Shown here in pieces: positions 52,189 through 62,870 of a DNA stretch of 64,000 nucleotides. The stretch's first letter is position 1. Every line of letters begins with the position of its first letter. The DNA lies in NCBI RefSeq assembly GCF_001445655.1, contig NZ_LNBE01000002.1, positions 124,001 through 188,000 on the forward strand, given 5' to 3'. The notes beneath the pieces are model-generated. The model saw nothing but the letters and a program-made list of their open reading frames with translations, had not been told where the DNA came from and made no database searches. A program made the position numbers and the translations under genes. This stretch comes from Streptomyces roseifaciens (GTDB lineage Bacteria > Actinomycetota > Actinomycetes > Streptomycetales > Streptomycetaceae).

Positions 52189-53392
52189 TGGGGGGCAGGT
52201 CCGTCCCCGCGCCGCGGCGCCGCACGGCGACCAGGTCCGTACGGGCCTCCTGGCCGGTGGCGGCCTCGGGCGCAACCTCGGCCCCGGCCTCGGGGGCCGC
52301 CGCCGCGGCCGGGGCGCCGCCGTCCCCGCAGGGCCCGCACGAACCGCCGCCGCAGCCGGAGCCGGCGGCCTCCGCGGCGGCGACGTCCGCCCGGTGCGCC
52401 GGCAGCGTCGTCGTGCCCGCGCCCTCCACCTCGAAGCCGGCGTCCGCGATCATGTCCAGGTCGGCCTTGCCCTCCTGGCCCTCACTGGTGAGGTAGTCGC
52501 CGAGGAAGATCGAGTTGGCCAGGTGCAGGGCGAGCGGCTGCATCGAGCGCAGGTGCACCTCGCGCCCGCCGGCCAGCCGCACCTCGACGTCCGGGCAGAC
52601 GAACCGCACCATCGCGAGGATGCGCAGCGCCCGCTGCGGCGTGAGGTTCCACTCCTTGGCCAGCGGCGTGCCCTCGAAGGGGATGAGGAAGTTGACGGGC
52701 ACCGAGTCGGGGTCCAGCGCGCGCAGCGAGAAGACGACGTCGACGAGGTCCTCGTCGCTCTCGCCCATGCCCGCGATCAGCCCGGAGCAGGCGGACATGC
52801 CCGCGGCCTGCGCCTGCTGCACGGTGTCGACGCGGTCGGCGTAGGTGTGGGTGGTGGTGATGTCGCCGTAGGTGGCTTCGGAGGTGTTGAGGTTGTGGTT
52901 GTACGCGTCGGCGCCGGCGGCGCGCAGCCGCTCGGCCTGGCCCGCGGAGAGCAGTCCGAGGCAGGCGCACACCTCGACGTCCTCGTTCTGCTCCTTGATC
53001 GCCTCGATGGTCCTGGAGACCCGGTCGATGTCCCGGTCCGTGGGCCCGCGGCCGCTGGCGACCAGGCAGACCCGCTTCGCCCCGCCGGCGACACCCGCCG
53101 CGGCGGCCTTGGAGGCGTCCTCCGGCTTGAGCCAGGTGTACTTGAGGATCCCGGCCTTGGAACCGAGCCGCTGCGAGCAGTACGAGCAGTCCTCGGGGCA
53201 GAGCCCGGACTTGAGGTTGACCAGGTAGTTGAGCTTCACCCGGCGCCCGAACCACCTGCGGCGCACCTTGCCCGCCGCGGCCACCACGTCGAGCAGGTCG
53301 TCGTCGGACGTCGCCAGCACGGCGAGCGCCTCTTCGCGGGTCGGCGGCTCGCGCCGCAGCCCCTTGTCCACCAGCGTGTTCAGCAGGTCCAT
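52181..53392 (-). CDS. bioB: Biotin synthase with a Cys-rich C-terminal tail
   Basis: A 403-residue radical-SAM enzyme that inserts sulphur into dethiobiotin. The radical-SAM cluster site is [13 protein letters not shown] (about 62-74). Ligands of the second, sacrificial cluster are found in [12 protein letters not shown] and [13 protein letters not shown], with the Arg in AGGREVHL. The normal enzyme ends near residue 335 (AGFEVEGAG); this one adds about 65 residues containing [15 protein letters not shown] and an Ala/Glu-rich stretch. The extra cysteines could bind metal or an Fe-S cluster, or assist sulphur delivery. ATG 53392. Divergent from bioF. Confidence 0.96.
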   Translation of the reverse strand: MDLLNTLVDKGLRREPPTREEALAVLATSDDDLLDVVAAAGKVRRRWFGRRVKLNYLVNLKSGLCPEDCSYCSQRLGSKAGILKYTWLKPEDASKAAAAGVAGGAKRVCLVASGRGPTDRDIDRVSRTIEAIKEQNEDVEVCACLGLLSAGQAERLRAAGADAYNHNLNTSEATYGDITTTHTYADRVDTVQQAQAAGMSACSGLIAGMGESDEDLVDVVFSLRALDPDSVPVNFLIPFEGTPLAKEWNLTPQRALRILAMVRFVCPDVEVRLAGGREVHLRSMQPLALHLANSIFLGDYLTSEGQEGKADLDMIADAGFEVEGAGTTTLPAHRADVAAAEAAGSGCGGGSCGPCGDGGAPAAAAAPEAGAEVAPEAATGQEARTDLVAVRRRGAGTDLPPNA

Positions 53393-53461
53393 GGCGGTGA
53401 TCCTCGCTCACGGCCGTACCCCGGGCCAAGGTAGGGATCGCACAACTCCGGCGGATTGATG

Positions 53462-53492
53462 TGTGTGTATTGCCACACCCTGACCAGGTGTG
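53462..53492. promoter_or_regulatory. Candidate biotin operator between bioB and bioF
   Basis: Two overlapping symmetries: GTGTG-N6-CACAC (about 53462-53478) and CACACC-N7-GGTGTG (53474-53492). They share a half site in the 181-bp divergent region and could bind a repressor that controls both bioBAD and bioF. Which regulator (BioQ- or BirA-like) is not indicated by sequence here. Confidence 0.4.
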
Positions 53493-53573
53493 ACGCCCGC
53501 TACGTTCTACAGAGGTTCTATCCGGGCTCCACAGAACCGGCCCCCAGCCCCCTGGAACGCGAAGGACGGCCGC

Positions 53574-54755
53574 ATGCCTCAGGACTCGCCCCGGTCCGCC
53601 CTCCGGGACCCCTTCGCCTGGATCGACGCGCACCACGAGCGGCGCCTGGCGGCCGGGCTCGTACGGACCCTGCGGCCCCGCCCCGCCGACTCGCCGCTGA
53701 CCGACCTGGCGGGCAACGACTACCTGGGCCTCACCCGCCACCCGGAGGTCACCGAGGCCGCCGCCGAGGCGGCCCGCCGGTGGGGCGCCGGGGCGACGGG
53801 CTCCCGTCTGGTCACCGGCAGCACCGCCCTGCACGCCCGGCTGGAGGAGGAGCTCGCCGCCTTCTGCGGCTTCGAGGCCGCGCTCGTGTTCTCCTCCGGC
53901 TACGCGGCCAACCTCGCCGCCGTCACCGCACTCGCCGGGCCCGGCGGCGCCGGCGGTGCGGCCCTGCTCGTCTCCGACGAGGGCAACCACGCCTCCCTGA
54001 TCGACGGCTGCCGGCTGGCCCGCGCCGAGAAGGCGGTCGTGCCGCACTCCGACCCGGACGCCGTCCGCAAGGCCCTCGCGGCACACGACGGCCCCGCGCT
54101 CGCCGTCACCGACTCCGTCTTCTCCGTCGACGGCGACGCCGCCCCGCTGCCCGCGCTCGCCCGGGCGTGCCGCGAACACGGCGCGGCCCTGCTCGTGGAC
54201 GACGCGCACGGGCTCGGCGTCCTCGGCGAGGGCGGCCGGGGCGCGGTGCACGCGGCGGGACTGGCGGGCGACCCGGACGTCGTCGCCACGGTGACGCTGT
54301 CGAAGGCGCTGGGCAGCCAGGGCGGTGCGGTGCTGGGCCCGGAGCGGGTGATCAGGCACCTGGTGAGCAACGCCCGCACGTTCATCTTCGACACCGGCCT
54401 CGCACCGGCGGCGGCCGGCGCCGCGCTGGCGGCCCTCACGGTGCTGCGCCGTGAGCCGCAGCGGGCGCAGCGGGTCCGGGGGATCGCCGCCGAACTGCAC
54501 CGCAGGGTGGTGGCGGCGGGCTTCGTGGCGGTACGGCCCGACGCGGCGGTGGTCTCCGTACGGGCCCCCTCGCCGGAGGCGGCGGTGCGGTGGGCGGCGG
54601 ACTGCCGGGAGGCGGGTATCGCGGTCGGCTGCTTCCGGCCGCCGTCCGTGCCGGACGGCGTCTCACGGCTGCGGCTGACCGCCCGGGCCGATCTGTCGGA
54701 CCGGCAGGTGACGGCCGCGGCCGACGCGATCGTACGGACCGCGCCGGCCGCCTGA
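53574..54755 (+). CDS. bioF: 8-amino-7-oxononanoate synthase
   Basis: A 393-residue PLP enzyme joining pimeloyl thioester and alanine. Key motifs: LTDLAGNDYLGLTRHPEV, GSTALHARLEEELAAF, SDEGNHASLIDGCRL, VDDAHGLGVLGEGGRG and the PLP Lys in TLSKALGSQGGAVLG. ATG 53574 follows GAAGGACGGCCGC; the frame is open further upstream to 53490 but into the promoter. Divergent from bioBAD. It is followed by a 9-bp tandem repeat. Confidence 0.96.
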   Translation: MPQDSPRSALRDPFAWIDAHHERRLAAGLVRTLRPRPADSPLTDLAGNDYLGLTRHPEVTEAAAEAARRWGAGATGSRLVTGSTALHARLEEELAAFCGFEAALVFSSGYAANLAAVTALAGPGGAGGAALLVSDEGNHASLIDGCRLARAEKAVVPHSDPDAVRKALAAHDGPALAVTDSVFSVDGDAAPLPALARACREHGAALLVDDAHGLGVLGEGGRGAVHAAGLAGDPDVVATVTLSKALGSQGGAVLGPERVIRHLVSNARTFIFDTGLAPAAAGAALAALTVLRREPQRAQRVRGIAAELHRRVVAAGFVAVRPDAAVVSVRAPSPEAAVRWAADCREAGIAVGCFRPPSVPDGVSRLRLTARADLSDRQVTAAADAIVRTAPAA

Positions 54756-54773
54756 GGGAGCAGAAGCAGGGAG

Positions 54774-54809
54774 CTGAGAGACCTGAGAGATCTGAGAGAG
54801 CCGAGAGAG
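54774..54809. repeat. 9-bp tandem repeat downstream of bioF
   Basis: Four head-to-tail units CTGAGAGAN (one as CCGAGAGAG), followed by ACCTGAAGG. It lies 18 bp after the bioF stop in the convergent gap with the DUF397 gene. It has the same place and CTGAG core as the repeat behind the Doc gene. Confidence 0.8.
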
Positions 54810-54834
54810 ACCTGAAGGAAAGGGTCCTACCGGG

Positions 54835-55089
54835 TCAGAGCGGGTCGATCCCGCCGTCGCGCAGCCCCTCGACGAAGCAGGACCACGCGGCGGAGCGGAA
54901 GAGGAGCGCGGGACCGCCCGTCCGCTTGGAGTCGCGCACGGCGAGGAGGTGGCCGGGGAGCGGTCCGGCCGTCTCGACGCAGTTGTTGTATCCGGTGCTG
55001 TGACTGCTGCGCCGCCATGGAGCCTCGCGGAGCAGGGAAAGCGCTGCAGGGGTGGAACGGTGGGGTACGTACCGAGGCATTGCGGACAT
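54835..55089 (-). CDS. DUF397 protein
   Basis: An 84-residue DUF397 protein (WRRSSHSTGYNNCVETAGPL, LAVRDSKRTGGPALLFRSAA, WSCFVEGLRDG). In Streptomyces these small proteins are encoded next to an XRE/DUF5753 regulator and an RsbW-like ATPase, as here and at the abaA and whiJ loci, and take part in developmental or antibiotic control, apparently by binding the XRE partner. ATG 55089 has an excellent AAGGAGG. It lies 9 bp after the XRE gene. Confidence 0.95.
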   Translation of the reverse strand: MSAMPRYVPHRSTPAALSLLREAPWRRSSHSTGYNNCVETAGPLPGHLLAVRDSKRTGGPALLFRSAAWSCFVEGLRDGGIDPL

Positions 55090-55098
55090 GGTGCCTCC

Positions 55099-55977
55099 TT
55101 ACGCGCCGTCGTTGATCCCGGCGATGAATTCCAGCGATTTCTCGTGCGAGAGGGCGTGTGCGCGCAGTGTCGCGAAGGCCGCGCCGTACGCCCGGAGGTC
55201 TTCTTTCCGCTCCAGGTAGAGGCTACTCGTCAAGTGGTCGAGAACAACCACGTCCAGATCAGCAATGCGCGGAAATGAGAAAATAACAAAAGGCCCGGTG
55301 ATGCCGATATGGCCGCCACTGGAGAAGGGCAGGACGTGCAGCCGCACGTGCCCCAGTGATCCCGTCTCCACCAGGTGCCGCAACTGCCCGGCCATGACCT
55401 CCGGTCCGCCGACCTCATGCCGCAGTACGGCCTCGTCCAGCACGGCGCACACCTCCAGCGGCTGCTCGCCCCGGAGCACCGCCTGGCGCGCCAGGCGCAC
55501 CCGCACCAGCTCCTCGACCTGCTCCGGCGCGGGGTCGCCGAGGGCCGCGCGGGTCACGGCGCGGGCGTAGTCCGGCGTCTGCAGCAGGCCGGGCACCACG
55601 GTGGTCTCCAGGGTGCTTAACCGCAAGGCCTCCGACTCCAGGCTGATGAAGTCGAGATAGGCGGGCGGCAGCCGGTCGCGGTAGGCGTACCACCAGCCGC
55701 GCCGGGCCCCCGCACCCTCGCCCGGTTCGGGGGACCCCGCGCCGCACAGCGCCCCCAGCAGCGCGCGCAGCTCGGCGTCGGTGACCCCGTAGGCGTCCAG
55801 CAGCCGGGCGACGTCCGCAGGTTTCACGCCACTGCTGCCCGTCTCGATCCGGCTGACCTTCGACTGGTGCCAGCCCACCGCGCGCGCGGCCTCCAGGCTC
55901 GTCAGCCCGGCCAGTTCGCGCTGGCGGCGCAGCTCCGCCCCCAGCTTGCGGCGGCGTACCGCCGGTCCGTACCGCAT
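55099..55977 (-). CDS. XRE-family regulator with DUF5753 domain; contains a TTA codon
   Basis: A 292-residue WhiJ/AbaA-type regulator. Residues 8-65 are a helix-turn-helix (LAGLTSLEAARAVGWHQSKV, SRIETGSSGVKPADVARLL). The rest is DUF5753 (YLDFISLESEALRLSTLETT, VVPGLLQTPDYARAV, EVCAVLDEAVLRHEVGG), thought to sense a ligand. Leu 120 is encoded by TTA (55618-55620 read on the minus strand), so its translation should need the bldA tRNA and be delayed to late growth. ATG 55977. The upstream 281 bp to the divergent ATPase gene hold the promoters. Confidence 0.94.
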   Translation of the reverse strand: MRYGPAVRRRKLGAELRRQRELAGLTSLEAARAVGWHQSKVSRIETGSSGVKPADVARLLDAYGVTDAELRALLGALCGAGSPEPGEGAGARRGWWYAYRDRLPPAYLDFISLESEALRLSTLETTVVPGLLQTPDYARAVTRAALGDPAPEQVEELVRVRLARQAVLRGEQPLEVCAVLDEAVLRHEVGGPEVMAGQLRHLVETGSLGHVRLHVLPFSSGGHIGITGPFVIFSFPRIADLDVVVLDHLTSSLYLERKEDLRAYGAAFATLRAHALSHEKSLEFIAGINDGA

Positions 55978-56258
55978 TGGCCCTCCCCTGGGTCACTGTC
56001 GCTGTCATACGTCAGTGTCAATAGCCCAGTGTGCCGCGTGAATCCGGTCGCTCGTCGTAGAGTTCACTGCTTCGGGCGACAGATATATGCATATGTTGGG
56101 GGATCGCTCCCATCACAGGCGTTATCAGTGGCAGTCTGTCGCGCAGAGCCGTCCGAGGCCGCTCATGCCCCCCACGACTTTCGGCACGCTTCCCGATTTT
56201 CCGCGGCAGTGCACCGGAGTCCGGTCTCGGCGGGACCTCGGCTGAAAGGGCCACCGCC

Positions 56259-56696
56259 ATGGCAGACCACCAAGAAGCCACCGTCACGCTGCCGAGCGCC
56301 CCCGCCTCGGTCTCCACGGCGCGCCGCTACGTCGCGGAGGTGCTGGCGGACTGGGGGCTTCCGGGCGGGACCGACACCTCCGAGACCGTGCGCCTGATCG
56401 TCTCCGAGCTCGCGACCAACGCCGTGCAGCACACCCGGGGACAGTCGCCCACCTTCACCGTGGACGTCCGCCTCGACCGCGATCAGCATCTGCGCATCGG
56501 CGTCACCGACAGCCACCCGCGCTTCCCCCGGCGGCTGCCCGCCGCGGTCCAGCAGGACAACGGGCGCGGCATGGTGATCATCCGCTGTCTCACCGCGGAG
56601 CACGGCGGGCGGCTGTTCTGCACGCCGACCTCCGACGGCGGCAAGACGGTGTGGATCTCCCTCCCCTGGACCGTGCCGGTCAGCGCAGAGCGCTGA
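56259..56696 (+). CDS. RsbW-like ATP-binding regulatory protein
   Basis: A 145-residue HATPase_c_2 protein of the anti-sigma/serine kinase type. N-box IVSELATNAVQHTRGQ (about 46-61), G1 box VTDSHPRFP and G2 box DNGRGMVIIRCLTAEHG are present. ATG 56259 is preceded by GAAAGGGCCACCGCC. With the adjacent DUF5753 and DUF397 genes it forms the trio seen at developmental loci in Streptomyces. Its partner is unknown. Confidence 0.9.
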   Translation: MADHQEATVTLPSAPASVSTARRYVAEVLADWGLPGGTDTSETVRLIVSELATNAVQHTRGQSPTFTVDVRLDRDQHLRIGVTDSHPRFPRRLPAAVQQDNGRGMVIIRCLTAEHGGRLFCTPTSDGGKTVWISLPWTVPVSAER

Positions 56697-56715
56697 ACTC
56701 CCCTCCGGCCGGCCA

Positions 56716-56742
56716 GGCCCCCCGCACGCGGTGCGGGGGGCC
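56716..56742. terminator. Strong hairpin terminator after the ATPase gene
   Basis: GGCCCCCCGCAC (56716-56727), loop GCG, GTGCGGGGGGCC (56731-56742): a perfect 12-bp stem 20 bp after the stop at 56696. The next gene (NlpC/P60) is convergent, so the hairpin serves the ATPase gene and possibly both. Confidence 0.75.
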
Positions 56743-56834
56743 TCGGGCCGCTTCGGGCCCTCGTGCGGGGAGTTGCGGTGAGTCGTGTCACCGGGCGGCC
56801 TTCCGGGGTCTCCGGGCGGTCCGGTGACGCCGGG

Positions 56835-57305
56835 TCAGCCGACCCGGCCGTAGAGGACGCTGTTGGTCCAGATCCGCTCCAGGCGGACGACCGCGCCCGT
56901 CTTGGGTGCGTGCCAGATGCGGCCGTCCCCGTTGTATATCCCCACGTGGTAGATCCCGCGCCCCGAGACGAAGAAGACGAGGTCGCCGCGTTCGCGTGCG
57001 GAGCGGGGGATGTGGCGGGTGCTGTTGTACTGCTGGGCGGCGGTGCGGGGCAGGGACTTCCCGGCCCGCTTGAAGGAGTAGAGCGTCAGGCCCGAGCAGT
57101 CGAACCGGGAGGGTCCGGTCGCTCCCCACTGGTAGGGGGAGCCCTGCTTCGAGGCCGCGATCCGCAGTGCCTGGGTGGAGACGGTCGACGCCTCCGCCTC
57201 TGCCGCGCCGCCCGGAACCAGCACGGTGGCCCCGACGGCGGCGAGAGTGAGGGCCGATGCGGCACCGGCCCTGGACAGCTTTGACGGACGTTTGTGCGCG
57301 CCCAT
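56835..57305 (-). CDS. Secreted NlpC/P60 peptidoglycan endopeptidase
   Basis: A 156-residue exported hydrolase. The signal peptide has KRPSKLSRAGAASALTLAAV and ends near AEAEAS (about 39). The catalytic domain has the nucleophile in RFDCSGLTLYSFKRAG (Cys about 69), His in IYHVGIYNGDG and the third residue in RIWHAPKTGAVV. It cuts gamma-D-Glu-diamino acid bonds in wall peptides. ATG 57305 lies only 14 bases after a ydaO-type riboswitch, so expression should respond to c-di-AMP, which is linked to wall remodelling and germination in Streptomyces. Confidence 0.93.
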   Translation of the reverse strand: MGAHKRPSKLSRAGAASALTLAAVGATVLVPGGAAEAEASTVSTQALRIAASKQGSPYQWGATGPSRFDCSGLTLYSFKRAGKSLPRTAAQQYNSTRHIPRSARERGDLVFFVSGRGIYHVGIYNGDGRIWHAPKTGAVVRLERIWTNSVLYGRVG

Positions 57306-57311
57306 GCGCTA

Positions 57312-57410
57312 ACCCTTCGTCAGCCGCCTGTGAAGGATGACCTGTCGGGTTCGGGCAGGCGAAGGTTGCCCGGCCGCTGTCAACGGCTTCACCCCAAGGG
57401 CCGACCGCAC
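57312..57410 (-). ncRNA. c-di-AMP riboswitch (ydaO-yuaA type)
   Basis: Read on the minus strand the leader has the conserved blocks of the ydaO motif in order: GGGGTGAAG (57395-57387), a GCGGCCGGGC / GCCTGCCCG hairpin, CCCGAACCCGACAG (57355-57342) and CACAGGCGGCTGACGAAGG (about 57333-57315). GTCGGCC (57405-57399) can pair with GGCTGAC (57325-57319) to form P1. The ribosome binding site GAAGGG lies immediately after P1, so ligand binding may hide or free it, or act on termination. The position before an NlpC/P60 cell-wall hydrolase gene is a known context for this class in actinobacteria. Confidence 0.85.
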
Positions 57411-58224
57411 TACTCTTGGTCGTCCCACCACTCTTGGGTCCTCCATCCCTGCCGTTGCCCTGAAGTCGACCCGGCATCCCGGCGGCGGCAGGGTTCGGCG
57501 TCCACCGGGACCGCCCCGCCGGGGTGGCGGGGTCTTGTCGTCGGAGGGATCTTGGCGCAGCCGCCGTGCCGATTCCGAGCGGAACCAGGGGTATGTGAGC
57601 CTGATCACTTCTGGGCAATTCCGGTGGACGCGGGGTGATTTGATGGTGTGCGCGCAAGCCGGCTGAGCCGCTGGCCTGCGGCGGTTCGTACCGGCCCGCG
57701 AGCAATCCGGCCGCCCGCGCCAAATAGATCACCGCGCCCCGTCTACGCCGTGATCCTCCATGGAGGGGACCGGGGTTTATTCGGGTGCGGACCCCAGGCC
57801 CTCCGGCGCACATGGCGCGGAGATCCCTTCGCCCCCGGCGCTCTGCGCCGGGGACCCGTATCGTCCGCGTCGGCATGACCCGCTCGCACCTTCCGTTCGC
57901 CCCTTTCGTACGGGCATGCGAGCCGCGGCGCCGTCGCACCACCGCGACGACCATGGTCTGCGCCGCCCGTAGCCGGCGGTACGTGTCGTGCGGACGGACG
58001 GCCATGATCCGGCCCAGAAGATCCAGTAGATGCAGACGACAGATGGCGCCCGGACCCGTGGCCATGGCAGTGCAAAGAGTCAGTTAACGCGTTGGAAAAG
58101 GTTCCGCCCTAATCTGCAATCACTGGCCACCGGCCGGAGAACCCCAGGTCAACACCGTGTTGAACTCGGGTGGCGTCCCGGTGCGTCCATCCGGGACACC
58201 TGGGACGACAGTGAGGTGGGACGC
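57411..58224. other. Promoter region between NlpC/P60 gene and urease operon
   Basis: About 800 bp without a gene I can support. The part near 57411-57640 should hold the promoter and 5' leader of the NlpC/P60 gene. A perfect 9-bp hairpin CCCCGGCGC-TCT-GCGCCGGGG (57833-57853) looks like a terminator. The 58030-58224 part precedes ureA and contains an AT-richer stretch (GTTAACGCGTTGGAAAAGG, 58083-58101), a likely promoter area. Open frames here have non-coding composition. Confidence 0.4.
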
Positions 58225-58527
<303 letters not shown>

Positions 58528-58542
58528 CGGGGAGGACCCGCG

Positions 58543-58854
58543 ATGATCCCCGGAGAAATCCTGTACGCCGCCGAGCCCGTGGCCCTCAACCAGGGGCTGC
58601 ACCGCACCCGGCTCACCGTGCTCAACGCCGCCGACCGCCCGGTGCAGGTCGGCTCGCACTACCACTTCGCCGAGGCCAACCCCGGCCTCGACTTCGACCG
58701 CGCGGCGGCCCGCGGCAAGCGCCTCGACATCGCCGCCGGCACCGCCGTCCGCTTCGAGCCCGGCATCCCCCTCCAGGTCGACCTCGTCCCCATCGGCGGC
58801 AAGCGCATCGTCGAGGGCCTGCGCGGCGAGTGCGGGGGACCGCTCGATGACTGA
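58543..58854 (+). CDS. ureB: Urease subunit beta
   Basis: A 103-residue beta subunit: [56 protein letters not shown] and [17 protein letters not shown] are all conserved. ATG 58543 has GGGGAGGACCCGC. Its stop overlaps ureC by eight bases. Confidence 0.97.
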   Translation: MIPGEILYAAEPVALNQGLHRTRLTVLNAADRPVQVGSHYHFAEANPGLDFDRAAARGKRLDIAAGTAVRFEPGIPLQVDLVPIGGKRIVEGLRGECGGPLDD

Positions 58855-60568
58855 ACTCAGCCGCGTCGCCTACGCCGGCCTCTACGGGCCGACCGTCGGC
58901 GACCGCGTCCGCCTCGCCGACACCGACCTCGTCGTCGAGATCGAGGAGGACCGCAGCGGCGGGCCCGGGCACGCCGGCGACGAGGCCGTCTTCGGCGGCG
59001 GCAAGGTCATCCGCGAGTCGATGGGCCAGTCCCGCGCGACCCGGGCGGACGGGGCCCCCGACACCGTCATCACCGGGGCCCTCGTCCTCGACCACTGGGG
59101 CGTCGTCAAGGCCGACATCGGCATCCGCGACGGCCGGATCACCGGCGTCGGCAAGGCCGGCAACCCCGACACCATGGACGGCGTCCACCCCGACCTCGTC
59201 ATCGGCCCCGAGACCGAGGTCATCGCCGGCAACGGCAAGATCCTCACCGCCGGGGCCGTCGACGCCCACGTCCACTTCATCTGCCCCCAGGCCGCGGACG
59301 AGGCCCTCGCCTCCGGCGTCACCACCCTGCTCGGCGGCGGCACCGGGCCGGCCGAGGGCAGCAAGGCCACCACCATCACCCCCGGAGCCTGGCACCTTGC
59401 CCGGATGTTCGAGGCCATGGAGGGCTACCCCGTCAACATCGGCCTGCTGGGCAAGGGCAACACCGTCTCGTACGACTCGATGCGCGCCCAGCTGCGGGCC
59501 GGCGCCGTCGGCTTCAAGATCCACGAGGACTGGGGGGCGACCCCCGCCGTCATCGACGCCTGCCTGGCCGTGTGCGAGGAGAGCGGCGCCCAGCTCGCCA
59601 TCCACACCGACACCCTCAACGAGGCCGGCTTCGTCGGGGACACCCTCGCGGCCATCGCCGGCCGTTCCATCCACGCCTACCACACCGAAGGCGCCGGCGG
59701 CGGGCACGCCCCCGACATCATCACCGTCGTCTCCGAGGCCAACGTCCTGCCCAGCTCCACCAACCCCACCCGGCCGCACACCGTCAACACCGTCGACGAA
59801 CACCTCGACATGCTGATGGTCTGTCACCACCTCAACCCGGGCGTCCCCGAGGACCTCGCCTTCGCCGAATCCCGCATCCGGCCGGGCACCATCGCCGCCG
59901 AGGACGTCCTGCACGACCTCGGGGCGATCTCGATCATCTCCTCCGACTCCCAGGCGATGGGCCGCATCGGGGAGGTCGTGCTGCGCACCTGGCAGACCGC
60001 GCACGTGATGAAGAGACGCCGCGGCACCCTGCCCGGCGACGGACCGGCCGACAACGCGCGAGCCCGGCGCTACGTCGCCAAATACACCATCAACCCGGCC
60101 GTCGCACAGGGCCTCGACCACGAGATCGGCTCCGTGGAGCCGGGCAAGCTCGCGGACCTCGTGCTGTGGGACCCCGCCTTCTTCGGCGTACGGCCGCAGC
60201 TCGTCATCAAGGGCGGCCAGATCGCCTACGCGCAGATGGGCGACGCCAACGCCTCCATCCCCACCCCGCAGCCGGTCCTGCCGCGCCCCATGTTCGGCGC
60301 CCACGGCCGCGCCCCGGCCGCCAACTCCCTCAACTTCGTCACCCAGTGGGCCATGGACGACGGCCTCCCCGAACGTCTGGGCCTCGGCAAGCGCTTCGTC
60401 CCCATACGCTCCACGCGCGGCGTCACCAAGGCGGACATGCGCAACAACGACGCCCGGCCGAGGGTGGAGGTCGACCCCGACACGTTCACGGTCACCGTCG
60501 ACGGAGAAGTGATCGAACCCCGGCCGGCGGCGGAACTGCCGATGGCCCAGCGTTACTTCCTGTTCTGA
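58847..60568 (+). CDS. ureC: Urease subunit alpha
   Basis: The 573-residue catalytic subunit with the two-nickel centre. Nickel ligands are the HVH of [13 protein letters not shown], the carbamylated Lys in [12 protein letters not shown], His in [13 protein letters not shown], His in [16 protein letters not shown], and Asp in [13 protein letters not shown]. The flap His pair is in [10 protein letters not shown]. Length is normal. The ATG overlaps ureB, and its stop TGA is shared with the ureF start. Confidence 0.98.
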   Translation: MTELSRVAYAGLYGPTVGDRVRLADTDLVVEIEEDRSGGPGHAGDEAVFGGGKVIRESMGQSRATRADGAPDTVITGALVLDHWGVVKADIGIRDGRITGVGKAGNPDTMDGVHPDLVIGPETEVIAGNGKILTAGAVDAHVHFICPQAADEALASGVTTLLGGGTGPAEGSKATTITPGAWHLARMFEAMEGYPVNIGLLGKGNTVSYDSMRAQLRAGAVGFKIHEDWGATPAVIDACLAVCEESGAQLAIHTDTLNEAGFVGDTLAAIAGRSIHAYHTEGAGGGHAPDIITVVSEANVLPSSTNPTRPHTVNTVDEHLDMLMVCHHLNPGVPEDLAFAESRIRPGTIAAEDVLHDLGAISIISSDSQAMGRIGEVVLRTWQTAHVMKRRRGTLPGDGPADNARARRYVAKYTINPAVAQGLDHEIGSVEPGKLADLVLWDPAFFGVRPQLVIKGGQIAYAQMGDANASIPTPQPVLPRPMFGAHGRAPAANSLNFVTQWAMDDGLPERLGLGKRFVPIRSTRGVTKADMRNNDARPRVEVDPDTFTVTVDGEVIEPRPAAELPMAQRYFLF

Positions 60569-61302
60569 TGAGCACGACGACAGAGACCGTCGCAGGCGCG
60601 GGGCCGGCCCGCACCGCGAGGAGGGCGGCCGGCCCCGCCGCCCTCCTCGTCCTCGCCGACGGACGCTTCCCCGCGGGCGGCCACGCCCACTCCGGCGGCG
60701 CCGAGGCCGCCGTCAAGGCCGGGCGGATCACCGACGGCCGGACCCTGGAGGAGTTCTGCCGGGGCCGGCTGCACACCGCCGGGCTCACCGCGGCCGCCCT
60801 CGCCGCCGCGGCCGCGGCCGGCCTCGACCCGCTCGCCCTCGACGACGCCGCGGACGCCCGCACCCCCGTACCCGCCCTGCGCACCGCCGCCCGCCGCCTG
60901 GGCCGGCAGATGATGCGCGCCGCCCGCGCCGCCTGGCCCTCGGCGGAGCTCGACGCCCTCGCCGCGGCCCGCCCGCGCGGCGCCCACCAGCCGGTCGTCC
61001 TCGGCCTCGCGGCCCGGTCCGCCGGGCTCGGCCCGCTGGACGCCGCCTACGCCGCCGTCTACGAGTCGGTCAGCGGTCCGGCCACCGCGGTCGTACGCCT
61101 GCTGAGCCTCGACCCGTTCGTGGCGACGGCGGTACTGGCCCGGCTGGCGCCGGAGCTCGACGCGGTGGCGGCCGCCGCCACCGCGGCCGCGCACCGCGCG
61201 GCCGCCGAGGGCCCGGACGCCCTGCCCGCCTGCTCGGCCCCGCTGCTCGACATCGGCGCGGAGCTCCACGCGGCCTGGCCCGTACGGCTCTTCGCGAGCT
61301 GA
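60568..61302 (+). CDS. ureF: Urease accessory protein UreF
   Basis: A 244-residue helical accessory protein that, with UreD and UreG, loads nickel into urease. Landmarks: [20 protein letters not shown] near the N-terminus, [31 protein letters not shown] and the C-terminal [23 protein letters not shown] 60568 overlaps the ureC stop (TGATG). Confidence 0.94.
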   Translation: MSTTTETVAGAGPARTARRAAGPAALLVLADGRFPAGGHAHSGGAEAAVKAGRITDGRTLEEFCRGRLHTAGLTAAALAAAAAAGLDPLALDDAADARTPVPALRTAARRLGRQMMRAARAAWPSAELDALAAARPRGAHQPVVLGLAARSAGLGPLDAAYAAVYESVSGPATAVVRLLSLDPFVATAVLARLAPELDAVAAAATAAAHRAAAEGPDALPACSAPLLDIGAELHAAWPVRLFAS

Positions 61303-61343
61303 ACCACCGACACCCGTACGAACGAACCCCCCAGGAGGGGACC

Positions 61344-62047
<704 letters not shown>

Positions 62048-62051
<4 letters not shown>

Positions 62052-62842
62052 CCGCTCTCGCCGCCGCCCCCGCGCCGCCGCAAGGGGCCGGGCTGGTGGC
62101 CTCCGCCCGGATCGTGGCCGTCGCGGACGGCAGGGGCGGCACCGCCCTGCCCGTCCTCGACGGCGGCGGCCCGTTCGCCCTGCGGCGGCTGCGCTCGCCG
62201 GGGGCCGAGGCGCGGGTGTGCCTGGTCGGCGCGATGAGCGCGCCGCTGGGCGGCGACGCCCTCACGCTGTCCGCCGAGGTGGAGGACGGCGCCGTGGTGC
62301 ACTTCTCCACCACGGCCGCCACGATCGCCCTGCCCGGCCGCACGGGCGCGCCGGCGACCTACGACGTATACATTCGCGTCGGCGAGGGCGCCGAGCTGCG
62401 CTGGCTCCCCGAGCCACTGATCTCCGCGCGCGGCGGCGAGCTGCGGATGACCACGCGCATCGAACTCGCCCCCACGGCCAGGCTGGTGTTCCGCGAGGAG
62501 CAGATCCTGGGGCGCGCGGGGGAGCGGCCGGGACGGCTGACGGCCCGTCTGACCGTCCGGCGCGGCGGACGCCCGCTCTACGACCAGGAGTTGTCGTACG
62601 GTCCGGGCGTGCCCGGCTGGGACGGCGGGGCGGTCCTGGGTGGTCACCGGGCGGCCGGCCAACTCCTCGTGGTGGACCCGGCCTTCGGTCCGGCCCCCGT
62701 CGCGCCGCGGGTGCTGGGCCCGACGGCCGTCGTCGCCCCGCTGGCCGGTCCGGCCGCGCTGGTGAGCGCCGTGGCCCCGGACGGCCTGCAAGTGCGAACG
62801 CTGCTCGAAACCGGGCTCTTGGGGATGGATGTCGGCAGATAG
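62048..62842 (+). CDS. ureD: Urease accessory protein UreD (UreH)
   Basis: A 264-residue accessory protein, rich in beta strands and the usual scaffold for UreF and UreG. Landmarks: [59 protein letters not shown] and [23 protein letters not shown] 62048 overlaps the ureG stop (GTGA); an upstream in-frame ATG at 62009 lies inside ureG. Last gene of the operon. Confidence 0.92.
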
Positions 62843-62870
62843 GGCGATACGGGCGATGTGGTGTGCCGGT

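Noticed and set aside
57743..58075. 110-codon leftward frame in the spacer before ureA
   Set aside because: His/Arg/Gly/Pro-rich non-protein-like composition, no ribosome binding site, crosses a terminator-like hairpin.
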